Below the pieces are notes generated by a model. The model worked only from the letters and a program-made list of their open reading frames with translations, was not told where the DNA came from and did no database searches. This document shows, piece after piece, positions 7,143 to 13,613 of a stretch of DNA of 13,613 nt. The translations under genes were made by a program, and so were the position numbers. Each line of letters starts with the position of its first letter. Position 1 is the stretch's first letter. Source of the stretch: Ruminococcaceae bacterium UBA2656 (lineage in GTDB: Bacteria > Bacillota > Clostridia > Oscillospirales > Acutalibacteraceae); assembly GCA_002359465.1 (NCBI GenBank), contig DENA01000029.1, positions 10,329 through 23,941 on the forward strand, read 5' to 3'.

Positions 7143-7238
7143 TCAGGCGTCGAGAAATCGTGCAAGACAAGCGCAGCCAGCGCAGTAAGCAAAATTGTTT
7201 TGCGATTTTGCGGTTGCGCGGCTTTATCGACAGCCTGA
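7143..7238. repeat. 96-bp imperfect hairpin element in the msrA leader (MITE/REP-like)
   Basis: The ends are inverted copies: TCAGGCGTCGA (7143-7153) and TCGACAGCCTGA (7227-7238) are complementary apart from one extra base. The match continues inward with some mismatches (GAAATCGTGCAAG on the left against the complement of TTGCGCGGCTTTA on the right). The whole segment could fold as one long imperfect stem. It is much more GC-rich than the flanking leader and is open in one frame on each strand, as expected of a hairpin element rather than a gene. Calling it a mobile or dispersed repeat is inference, since only one copy is in the window. Confidence 0.45.
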
Positions 7239-7267
7239 GGAAATTGCCGTAGGGATAAATTTCTTCT

Positions 7268-7296
7268 ATTATAAATAGTATACACTGATTTAGCAA
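7268..7296 (-). promoter_or_regulatory. Promoter of the msrA-DUF421-HAD group
   Basis: On the minus strand, TTGCTA (7296-7291) and a perfect TATAAT (7273-7268) are separated by 17 bases. The -35 matches 4 of 6 consensus bases. Transcription would start near 7261, giving a leader of about 187 bases before msrA that includes the hairpin element at 7143-7238. Confidence 0.65.
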
Positions 7297-7353
7297 GGAT
7301 TTTATGCCGCGGTAAAATTTTACCACTCAGGTATGGCGGACAAATCCGTGCGA

Positions 7354-7392
7354 AAAGCAAGGCCCTGCTTTTGATCAGCAGGGCCTTGCTTT
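7354..7392 (-). terminator. Strong intrinsic terminator of the disaccharide operon
   Basis: AAAGCAAGGCCCTGC (7354-7368) and GCAGGGCCTTGCTTT (7378-7392) form a perfect 15-bp stem with a 9-base loop. It starts 4 bases after the pgmB stop codon. On the minus strand the stem ends in CTTTTCGC, a short T-run. It separates pgmB from the msrA promoter. Confidence 0.85.
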
Positions 7393-7395
7393 CAT

Positions 7396-8055
7396 TTATT
7401 GTATGAACTTGAAATACCGCTCAGCCGGAAATTGCGTCAGATCTTGGTAAACCACGTCCGCGCTTGGAAGATTCTTTCGCTCCCCTATACCGATTGCAGC
7501 CATTCCGGCCCGCTTTGCGGCCTGAAGCCCGGCTTCGGAATCTTCAAACACCGCACAGTCCTGATATGGAATTTGCAGCCGGTCGGCGCCGAGTGTAAAT
7601 ACCTCCGGGTCGGGCTTTGCGTGGGACACGTCGTTTCCGTCCACAATCACGTCGAACAGGGAGGCAATGCCGACTTTTTGCAGAATCAGCTGGGAATTTT
7701 TGCTTGCGGAACCGAGCGCCGTTTTTATTCCCCGCTTTCTTAACTGCCGCAGAAGCGCTTCCGCTCCGCCCAGCAGCTCCGAAGAATCCATTTTGGAAAT
7801 ATACGCCACATAGCGCGCGTTTTTTTCCTGCGCCATTTTTTCTTTTTCCTCTGCGGTAAAGCGTTCCCGCATTCTCCCGACTTCCAGCAGGATATTCAGG
7901 GAATCCATGCGCGAAACGCCTTTGAGCCGTTCGTTCTGCTGCGGGGAAAAATCAAAGCCCAATTTTGCGGCCAGTTCCTTCCATGCAAGATAATGATATT
8001 TCGCGGTGTCCACCAGCACACCGTCAAGATCAAAGATCGCACAGCGAAGGATCAT
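7396..8055 (-). CDS. pgmB: Beta-phosphoglucomutase
   Basis: This 219-residue cytoplasmic HAD-superfamily enzyme converts beta-D-glucose-1-phosphate to glucose-6-phosphate. FDLDGVLVDT gives D9 (phosphorylated) and D11 (acid/base). LKGVSRMDSL is the cap substrate loop, GSASKNSQ is motif II, HAKPDPEVF is motif III, and FEDSEAGLQAA supplies the metal-binding acids. This order is that of characterised bacterial beta-PGMs. The ATG at 8055 overlaps the stop of the GH65 gene as ATGA and has GGAGGAG 3 bases upstream. The in-frame ATG at 8070 abuts its own GGAGGA too closely. The overlap implies translational coupling, and the GH65 enzyme would supply its substrate. Confidence 0.95.
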   Translation of the reverse strand: MILRCAIFDLDGVLVDTAKYHYLAWKELAAKLGFDFSPQQNERLKGVSRMDSLNILLEVGRMRERFTAEEKEKMAQEKNARYVAYISKMDSSELLGGAEALLRQLRKRGIKTALGSASKNSQLILQKVGIASLFDVIVDGNDVSHAKPDPEVFTLGADRLQIPYQDCAVFEDSEAGLQAAKRAGMAAIGIGERKNLPSADVVYQDLTQFPAERYFKFIQ

Positions 8056-10352
8056 TGACTCCTCCCCCATTCCTCCAGCGGAAGGCGCAGGCTATCCCGC
8101 AGCATATGGCTTTTACCATATACAAATATTTCTTTCTCCGTACCGTCCAGCAGGGTGATTTCACAGCCCCGCCTTTGCACGGAAACCTGAATCAGGCTGT
8201 CCCCGTCGTGTACCTTAAAGTCGTATTCCTCCCACTGCCCGGGCAGGGTCGGCGCAAGATGCAGTCCGTCCTCTTTGATGCGCAGGCCGCCGAATCCGTA
8301 CACCACCGCCATATAGGTACCGCCCATATTCGCGGTGTGGATGCCGTCCTTCGTATTTTTATGCGTGTTGAACAAATCCAACTTGGAAGATTCTCCAAAG
8401 TAGGCGTACGCCTTTTCCGGCATGCCCAACCGCGAGGCCATAATGCTGAAAATACAGGTGGACAGCGACGAATCGTGGGTCGTGACCTTCTCGTAATATT
8501 CAAAGGAATGCTTCATTGTTCTGAGCGCCTGCGCATCCTCCAGTATGAAATGCGCCAAAACCGTATCCGCCTGCTTGCATACCTGCGAACGGTAGAGGCA
8601 GAGCGGATGATAGTGCAGCAAAAGCGGAAAATCCTCCTGCGGCGTATCGTCAAGATTCCAGACTTTCTTGGACAGAAAAGCGTCGTCCTGCGGATTGATG
8701 TCCAGCGCCGCGTCATACGGCAGGTACATAGCCTTTGCCGCCCGCTCAAAGCAATTGATCTCTTCTTCGGTCAGCCCAAGCTTTTTTTCGACCGGGGAAA
8801 GGAGATTTTCCTCCCCGAGGATTCGGTAAAACCGGGCCGCCCATTTCAAGTTGTACTGCGCGAGCACATTCGTGTAGTAATTATTGTTCACAAGGCAGGT
8901 GTATTCGTCCGGGCCGGTCACGCTGTTGATGCAAAACCGCCCTTCGCTGTAATTGCCGGTGTCCATCCAGAGCCGCGCCGTCTCGAAGACGATCTCCGCG
9001 CCGCACCGGGCGATCAGCGCAAGGTCCTTTGTCAGAAGATAATAGCTGATGATGGAATACGCGATATCCCCGTCGATGTGGTACTGCGCGCTGCCGGACG
9101 GAAAATAGCCGGAACATTCCTTCCCCATGATTGTCCTCCACGGGTAGAGTGCGCCCTTTTTGTGCCCCATAATCCGCGCGTTTTCCCGCGCCGCGGGAAG
9201 CGTGGTATAGCGGTACTCAATCAGGTTTTTGGCGATTTCCGGCATGGTCAGCAGGAAAAACGGCTGAATATACATCTCCGTGTCCCAGAAATAGTGCCCC
9301 TCGTACCCCTCGCCGGAAAGGCCCTTCGCCGAAATATTGCTGTGGGGATCTTTTCCCACGGACTGAATCAGCTGATACAGATTATAGGTAATGGCGTTGC
9401 TCAGCTTGTCGTCGCCCTTGACATGGACGGCGCAGTTTTCCCAGTATTTTTTCAGGTACTCCTCCTGTAAGCGGTACCAGTGCTTCAGCGGAAGCGAGAC
9501 GGCTTTGTGCATATGCCCCAGTGCGGCGCCGCGGCAGTCCCCGTAGCGCACCGAGTCGCAGAGGACCGTGTATTTGGTCAGCGTGACTTCTTCCCCCTGC
9601 GCAAGGGAAACGGTAAACTGGTGAAGCGCGGCGCTGTCACGCACCTTCCGCTTTTCCACGGCCGGTTTGGAAAGCTGATTTTTTACCGCGCTTGCGACCG
9701 CCAGACCGGATTTCGACGTATGCGAGACAATTACCGACACGTCGTCCGTGAACGCCGCGGTTCCCGGAAGAATGTGCTGAAAGGTCTCTCCCGCGACACG
9801 CGGATCGCCCGGGTCGCAGTAATTCAGCACGCTGCCGATGTGTGTGGAATCAAAGCGGATTTCCCCGCTGAAATTCAGCGTCCTTACCCTGTACTCGATG
9901 GTAAAAAGCGGCAGCATGGCAAAGGAGGCCATTCGCACAATGGTGATTTCCGCCTCCCTGCCCTGGGGGGAACGCCACATTACGCGGCGGCGGGTAGTCC
10001 CTTTTTCCATATCCAGCGTACGGGAGCTTTCCAGCGTCTCACCCGCAAACATGCTGAATTCCTCGCCGTTCAGAAAAAGCCGGATGCCCTGCGTATCGGC
10101 GACATTCAGCATGGTCTGCTTTTCTTCAGTGAGCCCAAAAAGCTTTTCCGCCTGCTTCATCTCGGCAAAATCATAAAATCCGTTGATGTATTCACCCCGG
10201 ATGGACTGCAGGTTGATGGGATACCCTTCTTCAAAATTGGAGCGGACGCCGAGGTAGCCGTTCGCGTTGTGGAAGAGCGTTTCATTGAGCATCAGCTCGT
10301 CGTTTTCAAGATCGAAATCCCGGACTTCATATATAAATTTATTTTGCTCCAT
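8052..10352 (-). CDS. Glycoside hydrolase family 65 disaccharide phosphorylase
   Basis: This 766-residue cytoplasmic enzyme is predicted to cleave an alpha-linked glucodisaccharide with phosphate, by inversion, to beta-glucose-1-phosphate plus the released sugar. The order is an N-terminal beta-sandwich (~1-270), a linker, an (alpha/alpha)6 barrel (~315-690) and a short C-terminal beta domain. The general acid is E483 in VTGPDEY. Phosphate and substrate residues are in GHYFWDTEM (352-360), KQAD (593-596), THDSSLS (625-631) and GIHTANMGG (670-678). The loop at ~399-432 (KGALYPWRTIMG, then GSAQYHIDGDIAY) differs from the EEIHRN-type loop I recall in maltose phosphorylases, so the substrate is left open. 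ATG 10352 follows AAAGGAG and lies 2 bases after the upstream permease stop. The frame is open further back, but only over the permease gene. Confidence 0.93.
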   Translation of the reverse strand: MEQNKFIYEVRDFDLENDELMLNETLFHNANGYLGVRSNFEEGYPINLQSIRGEYINGFYDFAEMKQAEKLFGLTEEKQTMLNVADTQGIRLFLNGEEFSMFAGETLESSRTLDMEKGTTRRRVMWRSPQGREAEITIVRMASFAMLPLFTIEYRVRTLNFSGEIRFDSTHIGSVLNYCDPGDPRVAGETFQHILPGTAAFTDDVSVIVSHTSKSGLAVASAVKNQLSKPAVEKRKVRDSAALHQFTVSLAQGEEVTLTKYTVLCDSVRYGDCRGAALGHMHKAVSLPLKHWYRLQEEYLKKYWENCAVHVKGDDKLSNAITYNLYQLIQSVGKDPHSNISAKGLSGEGYEGHYFWDTEMYIQPFFLLTMPEIAKNLIEYRYTTLPAARENARIMGHKKGALYPWRTIMGKECSGYFPSGSAQYHIDGDIAYSIISYYLLTKDLALIARCGAEIVFETARLWMDTGNYSEGRFCINSVTGPDEYTCLVNNNYYTNVLAQYNLKWAARFYRILGEENLLSPVEKKLGLTEEEINCFERAAKAMYLPYDAALDINPQDDAFLSKKVWNLDDTPQEDFPLLLHYHPLCLYRSQVCKQADTVLAHFILEDAQALRTMKHSFEYYEKVTTHDSSLSTCIFSIMASRLGMPEKAYAYFGESSKLDLFNTHKNTKDGIHTANMGGTYMAVVYGFGGLRIKEDGLHLAPTLPGQWEEYDFKVHDGDSLIQVSVQRRGCEITLLDGTEKEIFVYGKSHMLRDSLRLPLEEWGRSQ

Positions 10353-10354
10353 CG

Positions 10355-11179
10355 TTACTCCTTTACCGCCCCTGACACAAGACCCGAAACAATCTTTTTC
10401 TGGAAGATCAGGACAATAATCATGGTAGGAACCGTTACGATCACGGTCGCCGCCGCAACCTCTCCCCAGAGAATCTGGAACTGCGTGCGCAGGAAAGAAA
10501 TCGCCACTGGCACGGTCTGCATATTGATTTCCGTATTGAGGGTGGCCGTCAGCAGATACTCGTTCCACGCGGCGATGAAGGTGATGATCGCGGTCGTAAA
10601 CACGCCCGGCGCCGCAAGCGGGAACACCACGCTCCACAGGGTGCGCATGGCGGACGCGCCGTCAATTTTCGCCGATTCCTCAATGGAAATCGGTATCTTC
10701 CCAAAATGCGCGACCATAATCCAGACCGCCATAGGGATGGTAATGGTGGAATATGGCAGCACGATAAAATAGCTGTTTGTCAGGTGAAGGGAAGTATACA
10801 GATTGAAAATCGGCCCGACAATAATCATCTGCGGGAACATGGAAATGACGAGAATCAGCCCCAGCAGCAGATTTTTAAACCGGAAATGGAACCGTGAAAT
10901 GGCATAGGCTGCCAAAGTCGCCACAACAATCACATACAGCGTTGTGACGGACGAAACAATCAGGCTGTTTTTAATGGAACTCAGAATATTTTTTCCCGTG
11001 AGCACCGCGCCGTAATTCTGCATGGAGGGATGGTCGCTGAACACCCGGAAAGCGCCCGCGCCGAAAATTTCGCTGGAGGGTTTGAACGACGTAATCAAAA
11101 TCCAGAAAAACGGGAACAGGATGATAATCAGAAAAAGGACAGTGACAACATAGAAAACAGTATTTTCGGTTTTTTTCAT
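10355..11179 (-). CDS. Sugar ABC transporter permease, MalG type (CUT1)
   Basis: This is a 274-residue integral membrane subunit of a carbohydrate importer. About six membrane segments are visible, the first at ~8-30. The cytoplasmic EAA loop, which docks with the ATPase, is at ~167-192 (EESAKIDGASAMRTLWSVVF), and the C terminus ends GLVSGAVKE, typical of MalG-like proteins. The ribosome binding site GGGGG overlaps the stop codon region of the MalF-type gene, 13 bases upstream. It is expected to pair with that permease and with the binding protein. No ATPase gene is in the window, as is usual for CUT1 operons that share one MsmK-like ATPase. Confidence 0.93.
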   Translation of the reverse strand: MKKTENTVFYVVTVLFLIIILFPFFWILITSFKPSSEIFGAGAFRVFSDHPSMQNYGAVLTGKNILSSIKNSLIVSSVTTLYVIVVATLAAYAISRFHFRFKNLLLGLILVISMFPQMIIVGPIFNLYTSLHLTNSYFIVLPYSTITIPMAVWIMVAHFGKIPISIEESAKIDGASAMRTLWSVVFPLAAPGVFTTAIITFIAAWNEYLLTATLNTEINMQTVPVAISFLRTQFQILWGEVAAATVIVTVPTMIIVLIFQKKIVSGLVSGAVKE

Positions 11180-11192
11180 AGCAGCTTCCCCC

Positions 11193-12419
11193 TTAATCCG
11201 AATTCAGAACATTCGCGCCCAGCACCTTCACAAACAGAGTCGCGATGATCAGCACACAAACGAACATAAACATGACAATGACGGAACCATAGCCGAAATT
11301 CGTCTGTGAAAACATAGTCTTGTAGGCATAAATGGACAGCGTTTCTGTGGAGCCGCCGGGGCCGCCGCCGGTCAGTACGGCGATGAGGTCGTAAACACGG
11401 AAGGCGTCCAGTGTGCGGAACAGCACCGCCACCAAAATGGACGGCTTTAAAAGCGGCAGCGTGATTCTGAAAAAGGTCTGCAGCTTTCCCGCGCCGTCGA
11501 TGGAACTGCTTTCGTACAAGCCCTTGTCGATTACCTGTAAGCCCGCCAAAAGCAGAAGCGCCATGTAGGGCGTCGTTTTCCACACGTCTGTCAGAATGGC
11601 GGCGGACATGGCGCCCGGCCCGGTCAGCATCATGGTCTGGGGGGATGAGATGAGCCCCATTTCGGCGAAAATGTGGGAGATGATGCCGTTGGAGCCGTCA
11701 TACAGATAGCTCCAGATCAGCGCGGACACCGCGGTTGGAATCGCCCACGGAATCAGCGCATTCGCGCGGATCAGCCCGATTCCCCGAATGGCGCGGTTCA
11801 TAATCAGCGCGAGCCCCAGCCCCAGAATGAACTCCGCCGCAACGGAAACAAGGGTGAAGTACAGCGTGTGGCCAAGCGCGGCGAACAGCCGGCTGTCGCT
11901 CAGGATTTTTTGGTATCCCCGCAGGCCGATAAAGTTGGAGGGCGCGATCGATTTGTTCAGTTCCTCAAAAATCTTCGGCAGGGATTCCGCGTTGGCGTAC
12001 TGCGGATTGGGGTGCTTCTGGTAAAGCGCTCTTACTTCCGCTTGAAGTTTCGAGGTCGCATCGGTAAAGTCCCTGCTTTGCTGCGCGGAAATCTCTCCGT
12101 CCGGCAGCGCGGAAAACTGTTTCGCATAGGTCTGTGCATGCGCGATGGCCCCGGCAAAATCCTTTGCGGCAGCGCTGTCGTTTGCCGCCACGCCGGCATC
12201 GTCATTCAGAAAGATTTGAACGTATTCGCTGTTTTCTTTAAAAGAGGCGGCCGAAAAAGCGGAATGAAAGCTCAATTTGGATTTTTGCGTGTTATTGAGC
12301 TGGTAATCAAAGAAAGTATAGGAGAACGAGGTCAGTATCGGCCAGATGGAAAACACGGCGACAATCGCCAGCAGCGGGACAATAAACAGAAACTGCCGGA
12401 ATGTCATTTTCTTTTTCAT
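11193..12419 (-). CDS. Sugar ABC transporter permease, MalF type, with large extracytoplasmic insert
   Basis: This is a 408-residue membrane subunit that should form a heterodimer with the MalG-type protein. The first membrane segment is at ~10-33. After FFDYQLNN the usual short loop is replaced by about 115 extra residues (~45-160), rich in Ala, Ser, Asp and Lys and probably helical. The standard sequence resumes at SNFIGLRGYQKILSDSRLF. The remaining membrane segments follow, with the EAA loop at ~302-326 (YESSSIDGAGKLQTFFRITL) and the GGGPGGSTETL motif near 351-361. Gram-positive MalF-like permeases are commonly near 290-300 residues, so the extra length is the insert. ATG 12419 has GGAGGGG 5 bases upstream. 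An in-frame start at 12500 would cross the intergenic hairpin and is not used. Confidence 0.92.
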   Translation of the reverse strand: MKKKMTFRQFLFIVPLLAIVAVFSIWPILTSFSYTFFDYQLNNTQKSKLSFHSAFSAASFKENSEYVQIFLNDDAGVAANDSAAAKDFAGAIAHAQTYAKQFSALPDGEISAQQSRDFTDATSKLQAEVRALYQKHPNPQYANAESLPKIFEELNKSIAPSNFIGLRGYQKILSDSRLFAALGHTLYFTLVSVAAEFILGLGLALIMNRAIRGIGLIRANALIPWAIPTAVSALIWSYLYDGSNGIISHIFAEMGLISSPQTMMLTGPGAMSAAILTDVWKTTPYMALLLLAGLQVIDKGLYESSSIDGAGKLQTFFRITLPLLKPSILVAVLFRTLDAFRVYDLIAVLTGGGPGGSTETLSIYAYKTMFSQTNFGYGSVIVMFMFVCVLIIATLFVKVLGANVLNSD

Positions 12420-12492
12420 AGGTACCCCTCCCATATCAGGAATCCGGAAAATCACGCCCGGCTGCGCCGGGGTTTCCATCGAGAAAGAAGAA

Positions 12493-12516
12493 GCGTGCAT
12501 CGGCTTCGGTGCACGC
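12493..12516 (-). terminator. Intra-operon hairpin between binding protein and permease genes
   Basis: GCGTGCA (12493-12499) and TGCACGC (12510-12516) form a 7-bp stem with a 10-base loop, 12 bases after the binding-protein stop codon. On the minus strand it is followed by TTCTTCTTTCTC. The tail is interrupted by C, so a leaky terminator or an mRNA-stabilising 3' end is more likely than a full stop. Such hairpins commonly let binding protein be made in excess over permease. Confidence 0.5.
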
Positions 12517-12528
12517 CTCCCATCAGAC

Positions 12529-13613
12529 TTATTTCAACGCGTCCTGTACCGCTTTTTCGGTGGCGGCAATGTCCTGACTGCCGGAAAGATATTTGTGGAT
12601 ATTGATCTGAATGGTGTCACTCGTCTTGGAATATTGTGCGGAAACCGGTCTTGCAATGGTGGTGTTCAGCGCCTTTTGGAAGCCTTCCATGCCGAGCAGC
12701 GGATTTGCCTTGGAAACATCCGCGTCCTTCAGCAGGGCGTTGTAGCCCGGAAGATAGGAGCCCTTGGTGGACATAATTTTCTGTCCTTCCGGCCCCGCGA
12801 GATATTTGATAAATTCCCATGCGCCGTCCAAATTTTTGGATTTTGCGTTCATGCTGAGCAGCCAGCCGCCAACGCAGCCGCCCTTCGGCAGCGGGGCAAT
12901 GCCGACCTGGCTGGTTTTTACCGCTACGTCTCCGGCGTTGATCAGGCCGAACTGATACGGCCAGTTGCGGGAGAAAACGCTCTTGCCGTCTTTAAAACTG
13001 GCGTCTGTGGAGCCTTCGTTATAGTTCAGAACATCACTCGGTACTACCTTGGAGGAAGTAAATTTCTTCATCGTTTCCAGTCCGCCCTTCACATCCTGGA
13101 AATTCGCGGTAAACTCATTTGCGTTGCAGGTCAGGCCCTCGTACTGCTTCGCCTGGAAGGCGTAGCCGTCCGCCGTGCCCTTCTGGCCCTTATATTTTTC
13201 CGCCATTTTGTACAGGTCGTCATATGTATAATTGCCGCTTACAAGCTTTGCGCCGTCTTCCTTGGAAACAATGTCGGAACGGTAGTACAGCATTGCCACG
13301 TCAGGGAAGAACGGGAGCGTGTACTGCTTGCCCTGATAGTTGCCCGAAGCCATGGAACCCTTGTTGAAATCCGTCTTCTTATAGCCGGCTTCGCTCATTT
13401 TGACGTCCAGCGGGGAAAGGTATCCGGCCGCCGCGAATTCTCCGGCCCAGACAACGTCCAGCGACATCACATCATAGTCGGAGGAGCCCGAAGAAAGGGA
13501 AGTCAGAAGCTGGTCATGCATCTGCGCGGAATCATTCGTAAACTGTTCCCATTCCACCTTGTACTTCTTCTGGGAAGCGTTAAACGCATCCACTACGGCC
13601 TGTGTCGCTGGAG
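12529..13613 (-). CDS. Extracellular sugar-binding protein of the ABC importer (5' end outside window)
   Basis: About 361 residues are visible; the signal peptide and N terminus lie beyond position 13613. The reading frame continues to the edge (ATQAVVDAFNASQKKYKVEW), so the GTG at 13593 is internal and not the start. Family-1 (CUT1) solute-binding features include VMSLDVVWAGEFAAAGYLSP, YTLPFFPDVAMLYYRSD, GIAPLPKGG, and the C-terminal WEFIKYLAGPEGQKIM and GSYLPGYNALL. It should be a cell-surface lipoprotein that captures the disaccharide and delivers it to the two permeases encoded next. The stop at 12529 is followed by a hairpin and then, 109 bases on, by the MalF-type gene. Confidence 0.93.
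   Translation of the reverse strand, partial: PATQAVVDAFNASQKKYKVEWEQFTNDSAQMHDQLLTSLSSGSSDYDVMSLDVVWAGEFAAAGYLSPLDVKMSEAGYKKTDFNKGSMASGNYQGKQYTLPFFPDVAMLYYRSDIVSKEDGAKLVSGNYTYDDLYKMAEKYKGQKGTADGYAFQAKQYEGLTCNANEFTANFQDVKGGLETMKKFTSSKVVPSDVLNYNEGSTDASFKDGKSVFSRNWPYQFGLINAGDVAVKTSQVGIAPLPKGGCVGGWLLSMNAKSKNLDGAWEFIKYLAGPEGQKIMSTKGSYLPGYNALLKDADVSKANPLLGMEGFQKALNTTIARPVSAQYSKTSDTIQINIHKYLSGSQDIAATEKAVQDALK

Noticed and set aside
7112..7360. 82-codon minus-strand frame upstream of msrA, and a 36-codon plus-strand frame at 7128-7238
   Set aside because: Both cross the hairpin element, and the minus-strand one also crosses the promoter. Neither has a convincing ribosome binding site, and open frames on both strands are expected for an inverted-repeat element. 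They would be revived if similar small proteins recur with coding-type substitution patterns.
7965..9470. Long plus-strand open frame (about 500 codons) opposite pgmB and the GH65 gene
   Set aside because: It is antisense to genes with clear family motifs. The product is Arg/His/Val-rich without a recognisable domain, and no ribosome binding site is evident. Long antisense frames are common opposite GC-rich coding DNA.
10353..10637. N-terminal extension of the GH65 frame back to 10637
   Set aside because: It overlaps the MalG-type permease gene entirely. The ATG at 10352 has a good AAAGGAG site and begins the normal GH65 N terminus.
9480..10772. Second long plus-strand open frame opposite the GH65 and MalG-type genes
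   Set aside because: Same reason: it is an antisense shadow crossing the boundary of two well-supported minus-strand genes.
12420..12500. 27-residue N-terminal extension of the MalF-type permease
   Set aside because: It would cover the intergenic hairpin. The start at 12419 has a strong GGAGGGG site and begins with a typical positively charged permease N terminus.

Overview
The window looks like a chromosomal segment of a low-to-medium GC Firmicute, most likely a clostridial (Oscillospiraceae/Ruminococcaceae-like) anaerobe. This is inferred from strong AGGAGG-type ribosome binding sites, SigA-type TTGACA/TATAAT promoters, and the gene families present (FCD-type GntR regulator, DUF421 membrane protein, GH65 phosphorylase with beta-phosphoglucomutase, CUT1 sugar ABC transporter). 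The species cannot be named from the sequence alone. No tRNA, rRNA, CRISPR array or intact insertion sequence was seen.

Layout. Positions 1-1253 (minus) hold the N-terminal part of a methyl-accepting chemotaxis protein that runs off the left edge. An AT-rich intergenic region (1254-1635) separates it from a divergent XRE/S24 (CI/LexA-like) regulator (1636-2241, plus). Next come a GntR/FadR-type regulator (2412-3098, plus) and an IlvD-family dihydroxy-acid dehydratase (3287-4942, plus). The regulator's promoter carries a 33-bp dyad centred on its -35 box. A matching box lies inside the spacer of the perfect-consensus ilvD promoter, so the two genes look like a small self-contained regulon. The ilvD leader is unusually structured.

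A hairpin-rich gap (4943-5165) separates these from a minus-strand group: msrA (6502-7074), a DUF421 membrane protein (5928-6458) and a HAD-IB phosphatase (5166-5894). This group is probably read from one promoter at 7296-7268. Its leader contains a 96-bp imperfect hairpin (7143-7238) that looks like a small dispersed element.

The right half (7396-13613, all minus) is a compact disaccharide-utilisation operon. It encodes a solute-binding protein (5' end outside the window), a MalF-type permease with a large extra extracytoplasmic insert, a MalG-type permease, a GH65 inverting alpha-glucoside phosphorylase, and beta-phosphoglucomutase (ATGA overlap with GH65). It ends in a strong terminator at 7354-7392. 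The implied route is import of an alpha-linked glucodisaccharide, phosphorolysis to beta-glucose-1-phosphate, and conversion to glucose-6-phosphate. No transporter ATPase gene lies in the window, so a shared MsmK/MalK-type ATPase is presumably encoded elsewhere.

Nothing here is a clearly new multi-gene system. The items most worth following up are the GntR-ilvD operator pair with its structured leader, the apparently non-cleavable S24 regulator, the element in the msrA leader, and the undefined GH65 specificity coupled to an unusual permease.
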